Positions 19,901 through 29,756 of a stretch of DNA of 64,000 nucleotides are shown here, one piece after another. Source of the DNA: Serratia odorifera (GTDB lineage Bacteria > Pseudomonadota > Gammaproteobacteria > Enterobacterales > Enterobacteriaceae); the NCBI RefSeq assembly GCF_900635445.1, contig NZ_LR134117.1, positions 2,852,001-2,916,000 on the forward strand, read 5' to 3'. The notes under the pieces were generated by a model that worked only from the letters and a program-made list of their open reading frames with translations, was not told the origin of the DNA and searched no databases. Position 1 is the stretch's first letter. Every line of letters starts with the position of its first letter. Made by a program: the position numbers and the translations under genes.

Positions 19901-21455
19901 TTATGCCGAACGTTGTTCGTCGTTCTGCGCGTCTTCTTCTTCTATCATCAGCTTCCAGCCAACCACGTCGTTCCAGTAGGCCTGTTCGCGTTCAAAATCC
20001 AGTTGTACCAGATTGTTCTGCGCCAGATAGCCGGTCGGGAAGCGCAGCGTCCAGTGATTGTCGTCGGTGATCAAACGCAGCGTTTCCGGCGTGGTGGTGG
20101 ACTGCCGCTGGTTGTTGAGCAGCGTGCTCAAGCGCAGCAGCTGAATCAATGGCAGATAATGTTTCTTTTTGAACAGATTCAGGCGTGGCAGGTCATCCAG
20201 CTTGATCGCCTTGCGGTGGAAGCGCACCAGCGCCGCCAGCAATAATTGCTGCTCCTGATTAAAGCCCGGCAGGTTGGAGTTTTGTAAAATATACGCCGAG
20301 TGGCGATGCATGCCGCTGTGGTTAATGCTCAGCCCGACTTCGTGCAGCATTGCCGGCCCACTTCAGCAGGGCTTCCAGCTGCGGATGCACCAGCTTGCTG
20401 TTTTGCGCCATCCACTGTGCGTACAGCAGCTCGGTGGTTTCCAGCACCCGCTTGGCCTGTTCACGATCGATATTATAGTGATCGGCCAGGCTCTTGGCGG
20501 TGCGGCTGCGGATGTCCTGATGGCGGAAACGGCCTTCCATCTCATACAGCACGCCTTCACGCAGCGCGCCGTCAGACAGGCGCAGATCGCGGATCGCCAG
20601 CGCGTCGAACACCCCGCACAGAATAGCCAGACCCGGTACAAACACCGATTGACGATCCTCCGACAGCCCCGGCAGGCTGAGTGCGCTGAAATTTTTGAAC
20701 TGCAGCACCTGCTCGACCATCATTTCCAGCCGTTCAGGGGTGATCAGGCCGTCTTTCTCGCCCATTTCTACCAGCACTTCATGCGCGGCCTTGATGGTGC
20801 CCGATGCGCCCAGTGCGTACTGCCAGCCCTGAATGCGATACTGCCAGGCCAGGGTTTCCAGCTTTTGCGCGGCGGCCAGGCGCGCACGCTTGAAGTTGGT
20901 TTTGCTGATTTCACCACCCGGGAAAACATCTGGGCGAAGCTGACGCAGCCCATGCGGCGGCTTTCCGCCAGCAGCGGTTCGAAATCTTCGCCGATCACCA
21001 GTTCGGTTGAACCGCCGCCGATGTCGACCACCAGCTTGCGGCCTTTTTCCGGTTGGGTATGCTCGACGCCCATAAAGATCAGGCGCGCTTCCTCCTGCCC
21101 GGAGATGATTTCAATCGGGTAGGGGATGACCTTCGCCGCGCGTTTGAGAAACGCTTCGGCGTTGACCGCCTGACGCAGGGTATGGGTACCGACGATGGTG
21201 ACGTTATCCGCCGGAAAGCCTTGCAGCCGCTCGGCAAATAATGCCAGGCAAAGCCAGACCACGTTCTATAGCCTCTTCACTGAGTACATTGTTGGCATCC
21301 AATCCATCGGCGAGGTGAACCCGTTGTTTCAAACGGCCTAACACCTGCAAGGCGCCGTTGACAACGCGGGCGATCACCATGTGGAAACTGTTCGAGCCAA
21401 GATCGATGGCAGCAATTTCCTGCGGTTTATGAGTTGTGGTGCTGTTTAGCGGCAT
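19901..21455 (-). CDS. ppx: Exopolyphosphatase Ppx, three frame breaks
   Basis: Removes terminal phosphate from polyphosphate; ASKHA-fold enzyme. Motifs include IAAIDLGSNSFHMVIA, HTLRQAVNAEAFL, ISGQEEARLIFMGVEHT and VVDIGGGSTELVIGEDFEP. The C-terminal HD-like part has ALVRFHRKAIKLDDLPRL. The frame breaks at 21250-21252 (one extra base), 20923-20926 (one missing) and 20353-20356 (one extra). Correcting all three yields 517 residues with no loss against the 513 of E. coli. It follows ppk by 10 bases on the same strand, the classic ppk-ppx operon. The breaks are probably sequencing errors. Confidence 0.93.
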
Positions 21456-21465
21456 AGTTACTGGC

Positions 21466-23528
21466 CTAGTGTCCTGGTTGTTCCAGAGCGTTTAAATACT
21501 CGTAAATGGCAATCTGTGCGCGCACCTTGCGGCGGTTGCCGCGCGGCACATACTGATTGCTCAGTTCTTTATCAATATAACGGGCTTTGACCGTGTCGCT
21601 GAACAGGATCTCCAAAATATCCAGCACCCGCTGTTTGAGCGCCGGATCCAGCAGAGAAACCGCCACTTCGATACGGTAATCGATGTTGCGGGTCATCCAG
21701 TCGGCAGACGACAGATAGACTTTTTTGTCACCCTTGTTTTCGAAAACGTAGACGCGATCGTGTTCCAGATAGCGGTCGACGATACTGATCACCTGAATAT
21801 TGTCACTGATTCCCGGCAGGTTGGGAATCAGAGAACACATTCCACGCACCAGCAGGCGGATTTTCACGCCGGCGCCAGAGGCGGTATATAACCGATCCAC
21901 CAGCCCTTTATCCACCAGATTATTTATTTTCAGCATAATGCCGGCCGGCTCACCGGCCTGCGCGTTGGCGATTTCGTTGTCGATCAGTTGGTACAGCATG
22001 CGGCGCGAGTTTTGCGGCGACACCATCAGATTGTCGAAGCTGACCGGACGGTACGGATTTTCAATAAAGTTGAATACTCGCCGCACTTCGTTGTGATGCG
22101 CGCATCTGCGGTCAACAACGAATAGTCGGTATAAATGCGCGCGGTTTTCTCGTTGAAGTTACCGGTGCCGATGTGCGCATAGCGCACGATGGCATCGCCC
22201 TCGCGGCGGGAAATCAGGAACAGCTTGGCGTGGATCTTCAGGCCTGGCGCCGAGAAAATAACGTGAACTCCGGCTTCGGTCAGGCGTTTTGCCCAATGAA
22301 TATTGGCTTCTTCGTCGAAGCGTGCCTGCAATTCCACCACCACCGTGACTTTCTTGCCGTTGTGCGCGGCATGGATCATCGATTCGATGATGCGCGAGTC
22401 TTTCGCCACACGGTAAATATTGATTTTTATCGCCAGTACGCTGGGGTCGAACGAAGCCTGACGCAGCAGTTCCAGCACGTGCTCGAACGTGTGGTAAGGG
22501 TAGTACAGCAATACGTCCTTTTCCCGAATGGCATCAAAGCCGTTGCGGAAGTTGTCAAACCAGATATGGCGCAGCCGCGGCAGTGGTCGATTGACCAGAT
22601 TGGCTTTGCCGACGTTAGGAAAGCTGATGAAATCCTTGAAGTTATGGTAACGTCCGCCGGCGATCACCGAGTCGTAGTTGGAAATGCCGAGCTTGCCGCG
22701 CAGCAGTTCGACCATTTCGTTTGGCATATCGCGTTGATAGACAAAACGCACCGGTTCGGCGGTCAGACGCTGCTTCAGGCTGGAGGACATCAGTTCCAGC
22801 AGGCTGGATTCCATTTCGGTTACCAGATCGTATTCGGCGTCGCGCGTCATCTTCATCGAATAGGCGTTCAACGCGTCGTAATCGAAAAAGCCCTTGAAGA
22901 TATCATCCAGGCAGTAGCGCAGAATGTTATCCAGCAGGATCATTGGCTTGCGGCGGCGCGGCGCTTCCGGCGGCAGGTTGACAAAGCGCGGAACCTTATC
23001 GGACGGGATTTCCAGCAGCGCGTAGTCGATGCGCGTCCCGCGGATGATTTCGACCGCCAGATAGGTGTAGTCATCCTTCAGAAACTGCACCAGATTGGTG
23101 TCATGGTTAATCAGAATCGGCGTAATGTGTTGGCGCAGGTGCTGTTTGAAATACTGCCGCAGCCAGATTTGCTGATTTTCCGAAACCTGTCGCTCGTTAA
23201 TCAGGAAGATCTGATTACGTGCCATCTCCAACAGCAGATCGTTGTACAGGCTGTCGAACTCCTGATCGGTTTTCAGCACCTTTGCCTGGATTTTTTTCAG
23301 CAGATGGCGTGATGCGCCGGCGGAGCCCTGTTCTTCGCTGATCAGGATACGCCGCTTCAAGTCGGCAAAGCGGACTTTATAAAACTCGTCAAGGTTATTG
23401 GAGTAAATGCCAAGAAACCGCATGCGCTCAATCAGGGGATTGCTCTTATCTGCGGCTTCCTGCAATACGCGCTCATTAAAGGATAACCAGCTTAGTTCTT
23501 TTTCGATGTAGAGCTTTTCCTGACCCAT
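21466..23528 (-). CDS. ppk: Polyphosphate kinase Ppk1, one frame break
   Basis: Makes inorganic polyphosphate from ATP. The N domain starts LYIEKELSWLSFNERVLQEA. Catalytic histidines lie in KIHAKLFLISRREG and the following PLD-like domain, with HIGTGNFNEKTARIYTDY. The frame is lost at 22091-22092, where one base is missing (ITNEVRR expected). Correction gives 687 residues, against 688 in E. coli. The start has a good GGAG. It is divergent from a Pst-like operon, with PhoB-type repeats between the two, so both may respond to phosphate starvation. Confidence 0.94.
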
Positions 23529-23679
23529 TATTACTCCGCTTTAACATGGGGAAAATTGAATGGCATCCTCTAGGGTTCTGGGCATGAGTTGTGCCGGATG
23601 CCGCTCTAATGTCCTACAACATTATTGCGAGAGATTGACAATAAAGTCCATTAGATTACCGACTTGCCTTACGGTAACT

Positions 23680-23708
23680 TTGTCATGCAAACGTCACCAA
23701 TCTGACAT
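23680..23708 (+). promoter_or_regulatory. Candidate PhoB box, three 7-bp repeats
   Basis: TTGTCAT (23680), ACGTCAC (23691) and CTGACAT (23702) recur at exact 11-base spacing with 4-base spacers. This is the arrangement of PhoB boxes (direct repeats near CTGTCAT). It lies 57 bases before the Pst-like gene start and about 150 bases from the ppk start, so it may serve either or both directions. Confidence 0.72.
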
Positions 23709-23764
23709 AAGATGCCCGGTTATCTTACGGCGCAAGCCCAGCCAGCAAAACGACAGCGAGACAC

Positions 23765-25944
23765 ATGGTACAGACTACGGCAAATCAACATCCTCGGGAT
23801 CGTCTGCGGGCGCGTGTCGATCGCGGCGTACAGGCAGCGGTTACCGTCAGCGGGTTGCTGGTGCTGATGACGTTGATGCTGATCTTCGTTTATCTGCTGT
23901 ATGCAGTATTGCCGCTGTTCAAGCCGGCGTCGATCGAGGCGGCACCGCCGATGGCGATCGAGCGTTCCGCTCCGACGCTGGCACTGGGCATGGATGTGCA
24001 GCAGCGCGTCGGTTATCGCATCGATACGCAGGGCGCAGGGCAATTCTATGCGTTGACCTCGGCAGACAACCGTCCTGCCGGCACGTCGATTGCGCAGCAA
24101 CGGTTGCTGAAGGCGCCCGCGCTGTTGGCGCAGGCGGTTGGTGCCCGGGATACTTTTGCGCTGGCGGGGGCCGATGGCCGTTTTATCATTACGCAGGCCG
24201 AATTTGCCGCGACGCAGCAAGCGCTGCCGCGCTGGGCGTTGCCGCTGGGGGCGCGGCCGCAGGTGCTGGATCGTCGCGGTCGCGCGCTGACGCTGTTGGC
24301 ATTGACCCCGGTGCGTCCTGCCGGCCAGTTTCTGCTGGCGGCGGTCACTGACGATCGTCGGCTGCTATTGGGCCGCTTTGGCCCCGAACAGGCCGCCAGG
24401 GTGAGTGAATTGCCGCTTGATGCCGCAGCGCAGCAACTGATCATCACCCCAGACGGCCGCCAGCTGTATCTGTTGAGCGGCGATCGGCTGGCGCGCTACC
24501 AGATCGAGGGCGATCGGCTGCAACTGAGCGAAACCCGCAGGCTTGGTGGGCAAGGGCCTTACCGCATCAGCGCCTTGCCTGGCGGCAGCGCGCTGATCGT
24601 TCACGCCGCCGATGGCCAACTGCGTGAATGGTTCGACGTGGGAAAAAAACCAACGCTGGCAACTGACGCCGGTACAGCGCTTCCAGCCACACGCGGTGCC
24701 GCACAGTCTGCTGCTCAGTGAGCCCTATCGCCGGGTGTTTGCCACCCTGCAACCTGACGGCGCCTTTGCGCTGTTTTCCACTTTGCAAGCGTCGCCGCTG
24801 TTGAGCGCGCAACTGCCGGCTGGCGTGCAACATGCCGCGTTTGCACCGCGCGGCGACGGGCTGCTGCTGGAAACCGCGCAGGGCTGGCAGCGCTACGCAC
24901 TGGACAATGCCTATCCCGACGTGACCTGGCGCTCGCTGTGGCAACGCATGTGGTATGAAAACTATCCGCAGCCGGCGTTTGTCTGGCAATCCACCTCCGG
25001 TGAAGACAGCTATCAGGCCAAATTCAGGCCTGATACCGGTGATTTTCGGCACCTTCAAGGCCGCGGCTTACGCCATGCTGTTTGCGGTGCCGCTGGCGTT
25101 GGCTGGCGCTGTTTATACCGCCTATTTTATGTCGGCAGCGCTGCGCAGGGTGATAAAACCGGCAATTGAGGTAATGGGGGCATTGCCAACGGTGGTGATT
25201 GGGCTGGTGGCCGGTATCTGGCTGGCGCCGGTAATAGAACAGCATTTGCTGGCGGTGCTGGCATTGCCGTTGCTGTTGGCGGCGGCGGTATTGCTGTGCG
25301 GCGCGGCGTGGCACCGCTGGGGGGCACGCCGACTGGCGCCGGGCATCGATTTGCTGCTGTTGCTGCCGGTGGTGGCGCTGACGGTGTGGGTCGCCTTTGC
25401 CGTGGGGCCATGGCTGGAACTCAGCCTGTTTGACGCGCCGCTGCACGTCTGGCTGGGGGATGACTTCGATCAGCGTAACGCGCTGGTGGTGGGGGTGGCG
25501 ATGGGGTTCGCGCTGGTGCCGATTATCTTCTCGCTGGCGGAAGATGCACTGTTCAGCGTGCCGGCCACCCTCAGCCAGGGATCGCTGGCGCTGGGCGCTA
25601 CCCAGTGGCAGACGGTGGCGCGCGTGGTGCTGCCGTCCGCCAGCGCCGGCATCTTTTCGGCGTTGATGATCGGCTTTGGCCGCGCGGTGGGGGAAACCAT
25701 GATCGTGCTGATGGCCACCGGCAATACGCCGATCGTTGACGGCAGCCTGTTCCAGGGATTGCGCGCGCTGGCGGCCAATATCGCGATAGAAATGCCGGAG
25801 GCGGTGTCCGGCAGCAGCCATTACCGGGTGCTGTTCCTCACCGCGTTGGTATTGTTTATTTTCACTTTTATTTTCAACACGCTGGCTGAAGCCATTCGCC
25901 TGCGACTGCGTGAGCGCTATACCCTGAATCAGGAGGCGCCATGA
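23765..25944 (+). CDS. pstC: Pst-like phosphate ABC transporter permease PstC, long form, two frame breaks
   Basis: Corrected length is about 725 residues, more than twice E. coli PstC. TM1 is at about residues 25-50. It is followed by a roughly 370-residue non-membrane domain, then a typical six-TM permease half with SLAEDALFSVPATLSQGSLALGAT and the EAA-like region. The form resembles the long PstC of Pseudomonas and Vibrio second Pst clusters (known). Breaks: A7 run at 24643-24649 (one A too many) and GG at 25027-25028 (one G too many; AKFSLIPVIFGT restored). It overlaps pstA by ATGA. No PstS gene accompanies it. Confidence 0.86.
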
Positions 25945-27590
25945 AAAACTGGCTGAAATCCGGCTCGCCGTGGGTCTGGCTCACTGCCGCCTCGGTCACC
26001 GTCAGCCTGCTGGCGCTGATCGGCATTTTGTTATTGCTGGCCGGGCAGGGGATGCGCTATTTCTGGCCCAGTCCGGTGTACCAGTTCGAGCTTGAGCAGC
26101 CGGCGGCCGGGCCGGTGACGGTGATTGGCGAACTGTATCAGCAGCAAACCATTTCTCGTCGTCAACTGCTGGAGTCCGGCGTGACGCCGCCGGGCGATGC
26201 ACAACGCTACACCCGTTATCTGATCAAGGTCGGTAATCGGGAAAGCGAAGGGCAGGATTTCCGCACCCTGCTGGCCAGCGACGTGCGCCGTCAAACCGCG
26301 CCGCGTGATCTGCTGGTGCTCGAACGCAACAGCAGCGGTACGGCGTACGGTTATCTGGCCGGGCTGCTGGAAGACGGGCAGCCGCTCACCGGCCGCGATC
26401 TTGCTCAGGCGTTGCAGCAGCGTTTGCCGCAGATAGCGGCGCTGTCGCGCCAGGCGCACGATATCCAGTTCCGCGCGATGGCGCGCATCAATGAGCAGTT
26501 CGCCGCGCTGAGCCTGCGCGAAAAACGCCTGCTGCGTGACGATCGGCTCGATGCGCGCGCTCAGGCGTCGATCAAAGCCGAACGGTTGGAATTGCAGCGG
26601 CAATACCGCCTGTTGGCAGAAAAACTGTCGGGGCTGAATCGCGATCGGCAGCGTGACGCGTTGCTGTTGCGTGACATGCATGGGCAACTGCATACCATCG
26701 CGCTGAGTCAGGTACGCGATGCCTGGTATCCCAACGCGATGAGCGTCGGCCAAAAAGTGACGCACTGGGGCGATCAGGTCAGAAAATTCCTGATGGACAG
26801 TCCGCGCGAGGCTAACACCGAAGGGGGCGTGTTCCCGGCGATTGTCGGTACCGTGCTGATGGTGATTTTGATGTCGATGGTGGTGATGCCGTTCGGGGTG
26901 ATTGCTGCGGTCTATTTGCATGAGTACGCCGGTAATAACCTGCTGACACGGCTGATACGCATCGCGGTGGTCAATCTGGCCGGCGTGCCGTCGATCGTGT
27001 ATGGCGTGTTCGGACTGGGCTTCTTTGTCTATCTGATTGGCGGAACCCTCGACCAGCTGTTTTACCCCGAGTCGCTGCCCAACCCGACCTTCGGTACGCC
27101 GGGCGTGCTGTGGGCCGCATTGACGCTGGCGCTGCTGACGCTGCCGGTGGTGATCGTGGCGACCGAGGAAGGGCTGTCGCGCATTCCTGCGACCTTGCGC
27201 CAGGGATCGTTGGCGCTGGGTGCCAGCCGAGCGGAAACCTTATGGCACATTGTATTGCCGATGGCGGCGCCGGCGATGATGACCGGCCTGATTCTGGCGG
27301 TGGCGCGCGCGGCGGGTGAAACTGCGCCGCTGATGCTGGTCGGGGTGGTGAAGTCGGTGCCGGTGCTGCCGGTAGACGATATTTTCCCCTATCTGCATCT
27401 GGAGCGTAAATTCATGCATCTGGGCTTTCAGATTTACGATATGGCATTCCAGAGCCCCAGCGTTGAGGCCGCACGACCGCTGGTCTTCGCCACCGCATTC
27501 CTGTTGGTGGTGATTGTTATAGGGCTGAATCTGGCGGCAATGGGCATTCGTCATTCGCTGCGAGAGCGTTATCGGGCATGGAGTCAGTAA
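25941..27590 (+). CDS. pstA: Pst-like phosphate ABC transporter permease PstA, long form
   Basis: 549 residues against about 296 in E. coli. TM1 is near 14-38. Residues about 45-290 form an extra domain with a coiled-coil stretch (INEQFAALSLREKRLLRDD). The C-terminal part has six TM segments and the permease loop EEGLSRIPATLRQGSLALGAS. The ATGA overlap with pstC implies translational coupling. The frame is intact. The extra domain presumably projects into the periplasm; its task is unknown. Confidence 0.87.
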   Translation: MKNWLKSGSPWVWLTAASVTVSLLALIGILLLLAGQGMRYFWPSPVYQFELEQPAAGPVTVIGELYQQQTISRRQLLESGVTPPGDAQRYTRYLIKVGNRESEGQDFRTLLASDVRRQTAPRDLLVLERNSSGTAYGYLAGLLEDGQPLTGRDLAQALQQRLPQIAALSRQAHDIQFRAMARINEQFAALSLREKRLLRDDRLDARAQASIKAERLELQRQYRLLAEKLSGLNRDRQRDALLLRDMHGQLHTIALSQVRDAWYPNAMSVGQKVTHWGDQVRKFLMDSPREANTEGGVFPAIVGTVLMVILMSMVVMPFGVIAAVYLHEYAGNNLLTRLIRIAVVNLAGVPSIVYGVFGLGFFVYLIGGTLDQLFYPESLPNPTFGTPGVLWAALTLALLTLPVVIVATEEGLSRIPATLRQGSLALGASRAETLWHIVLPMAAPAMMTGLILAVARAAGETAPLMLVGVVKSVPVLPVDDIFPYLHLERKFMHLGFQIYDMAFQSPSVEAARPLVFATAFLLVVIVIGLNLAAMGIRHSLRERYRAWSQ

Positions 27591-27618
27591 CTGCAATGAA
27601 CTATTTGGGAAGTGTGCA

Positions 27619-28431
27619 ATGGGTTTAAAGACGCCAGGCAGTTTGCCCCGGCTGGATGTCCAGCATCTCGAACCACAGCAGACCGCGCTGTCGGTCAGCG
27701 ATCTCAACCTGTTCTATGGCGACAAGCAGGTGCTGCATGATATTTCGCTGCGTATTCCACGCCACCGGGTAACCGCGCTGATCGGCCCGTCCGGCTGCGG
27801 CAAATCCACGCTGTTGCGCTGTTTTAATCGTATGAACGATCTGGTGGATAACTGCCGTATCGACGGAGAATTGCAGTTGAACGGCGAAACGCTGTCCGGG
27901 CCGCATATCGACGTCGCGGCGCTGCGGCGGCGGGTGGGCATGGTGTTCCAACGGCCCAATCCGTTCCCCAAATCAATTTATGAAAACGTGGTGTATGGCC
28001 TGCGTTTGCAGGGCATTGGCGAACGACGCATTCTGGATGAGGCGGTGGAACGCTCGCTGCGCGCCGCCGCGCTGTGGCATGAGGTCAAAGACCGGCTGCG
28101 TGAGAATGCGTTTCGACTGTCTAGCGGGCAGCAGCAGCGTTTGGTGATTGCGCGCGCGATAGCCATCGAACCGGAGGTATTGCTGCTGGATGAGCCGACT
28201 TCGGCATTGGATCCGATTTCAACGCTGACCATCGAAGAGCTGATTTCTACCCTGAAGCAGCGTTATACGGTAGTGCTGGTGACGCATAATATGCAGCAGG
28301 CGGCGCGGGTTTCCGATTACACCGCCTTTATTCATCAGGGCAGGCTGGTGGAATATAACGATACCGACGCCATATTCACCGCGCCGCGCCAGCGTCGCAC
28401 CGAAGATTATATTACTGGGCGCTATGGTTAA
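27619..28431 (+). CDS. pstB: Phosphate ABC transporter ATPase PstB
   Basis: A 270-residue ATP-binding subunit. Walker A is GPSGCGKST, the Q-loop is MVFQRPNPFPKSIYENV (typical of PstB), Walker B is VLLLDEPTSALDP, and the H-loop is VLVTHNMQQAARVSDY. The signature reads RLSSGQQQRL, not LSGGQQQR: the first glycine is replaced by serine, coded TCT AGC GGG CAG, with no frame problem nearby. It lies 28 bases after pstA. No phoU follows; 28432-28639 has no recognisable gene. Confidence 0.93.
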   Translation: MGLKTPGSLPRLDVQHLEPQQTALSVSDLNLFYGDKQVLHDISLRIPRHRVTALIGPSGCGKSTLLRCFNRMNDLVDNCRIDGELQLNGETLSGPHIDVAALRRRVGMVFQRPNPFPKSIYENVVYGLRLQGIGERRILDEAVERSLRAAALWHEVKDRLRENAFRLSSGQQQRLVIARAIAIEPEVLLLDEPTSALDPISTLTIEELISTLKQRYTVVLVTHNMQQAARVSDYTAFIHQGRLVEYNDTDAIFTAPRQRRTEDYITGRYG

Positions 28432-28639
28432 TCCGTCATACTCCCCGCGATAAGCGTATCGGCCACCACCATTGGCCAGATGCGAGGCGTTCGGCGATGG
28501 CAACCGGCTTAAGCCAGGAAGAGGGCGTACGGTGTTGTGCTGCGCCTCGCACGGATCGGCGAGTGGTCAGGGGCAGGCAATTTTCATCGCTGTTGCCGGT
28601 GGGGCGAGCGTCGGGTGATCGCCGCAGCCGTTGCAGGGG

Positions 28640-29210
28640 TTAATCTTTTGGCGTGCTTATCGCTAGCGCAGGGGGCGCAATGCCCGGCGTATTCTGCTGC
28701 AGAAACTCGCTGAGCTGTTCATCGCTCAGCCGTTCGAGCAGCAACGCGGCCTGCTTGTGCCGCCGAGCAAGGTTGAGCAAGCGCAGATTATCCTCGTCGG
28801 TCAGTGCCAATAACGTCTTGATGCCTTCGCGGATCAGTGTATTCCTCAGTAACTCGATCTCTTTGCTGTTGAGCACGGCCATCATGTCGCAGATAAAACG
28901 GATATTGTCGCTATATGGCTGCGCAGGCGTTGCGTTATTGGTTTCTTTATTACACACGTTATTACGCTCGATCGCCCCCAAAAAGAATCCATTTTGCGTC
29001 TACCCGTTCGGCGTCGGCAATCTGTTTTGACAATCCTGGACGCGGGTGCGATTTTCTGGCGGTCAAATAGTTATTAAGCGTGGCGTATTTGATTCCCCAA
29101 TCCTCTGCGGCCTGCCTTCTTGAGCGGGTCCCGATCAGCTGTAACAGTCGCTGCTGCAGGGTTTGCCCGCCGTCAGGGTGAAAACAAGGGTCATCCACCA
29201 GGCTATTCAT
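28640..29210 (-). CDS. CI-like helix-turn-helix regulator, one frame break
   Basis: The first 78 residues form a phage CI-type HTH domain: SRRQAAEDWGIKYATLNNYLTARK is the HTH and ERVDAKWILFG its typical end. In the raw sequence it stops at DRA. An open frame carrying the rest starts 20 bases earlier. Dropping one base from the five-C run at 28975-28979 joins both into one protein of about 189 residues reading WILFGAIERNNV. The C-terminal part ends in a Leu/Glu-rich helical stretch (ALLLERLSDEQLSEFL) that could mediate oligomerisation. ATG at 29210 has AAGGA upstream. It is divergent from three adhesin genes and a good candidate for their regulator. Confidence 0.75.
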
Positions 29211-29269
29211 TATTTACCATTCCTTTAATATTTGGGTTTTTATGGTTTGGTTTAATTTCCTGAACCATT

Positions 29270-29315
29270 GAGTCCAAGATGGAATTAATTTATTGACATA
29301 ATTTCTTTTGGACTC
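29270..29315. promoter_or_regulatory. Palindromic operator candidate GAGTCCAA...TTGGACTC
   Basis: GAGTCCAA (29270-29277) and TTGGACTC (29308-29315) are exact inverse repeats with 30 bases between, and they flank the -35 of a strong forward promoter. A second pair, ATGGTT (29242-29247) and AACCAT (29263-29268), lies closer to the regulator gene. The layout suits a dimeric HTH repressor acting on its own and the divergent promoter; binding is an inference. Confidence 0.5.
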
Positions 29316-29321
29316 TATTCT
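29293..29321 (+). promoter_or_regulatory. Sigma-70 promoter facing the adhesin genes
   Basis: TTGACA at 29293-29298 and TATTCT at 29316-29321 are separated by 17 bases. The right arm of the operator palindrome abuts the -10. The promoter would produce a leader of roughly 430 bases before the first adhesin. Confidence 0.6.
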
Positions 29322-29756
29322 CTAATCTGCCGATAAAACATGCGTGGATTAGTTTTATTGCGAACTTTTTTAGGGTAATCGAATGATGAACTGAAATAAA
29401 GCGCCCTGTATTATCCCGCAGCGCGGTATCGTCACGTCATCTGTTAAAACCAGCCTGGTTGTTGGTCGTGGTATTAATCAATTGCTATAAAATTGGCGTT
29501 ATCTTCTTATGTGTGAACACCTAAGTTGCGCTTATCGATGATGCTGTCTACGGTGAATTAGTGTGCTATTTAATGATTAGGGCGAAAGTGAATACGTTGC
29601 TGTTTTTTTTGAGGATTAAATGGCGGTAATCAGCAGAGGGCAGATACGGCTGATGGCAACTGGCGCTATCAGCATCAAAGGAATAATGTGTTCGCTCTCC
29701 ACAAGAAATTAATTAACTGAATAATTACTAATTAATGTATTCACGTAACAAATGGA
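29322..29756 (+). other. Long AT-rich leader before the adhesin array
   Basis: No conserved gene is recognised in this 435-base stretch. It contains an inverted repeat ATTAATTA (29708-29715) / TAATTAAT (29729-29736) just before the first adhesin start, and one small open frame (listed separately). Base composition is clearly more A+T-rich than the flanking core genes, consistent with an acquired or fast-evolving region. Confidence 0.5.
29620..29712 (+). CDS. Possible 30-residue leader peptide
   Basis: ATG at 29620 follows GAGG with a five-base spacer, and the frame runs 30 codons to TAA. The peptide starts MAVISRGQIRLMATGA and matches nothing I know. The spacing of the ribosome site is its only support. 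It ends 44 bases before the first adhesin start. Confidence 0.25.
   Translation: MAVISRGQIRLMATGAISIKGIMCSLSTRN

Noticed and set aside
28432..28639. A phoU gene after pstB
   Set aside because: The stretch is about 200 bases with no PhoU-like sequence; phoU is not here.
29270..29315. An invertible fimbrial phase switch
   Set aside because: The inverted repeats are only 8 bases with 30 between, and no recombinase gene is nearby. An operator is more likely.
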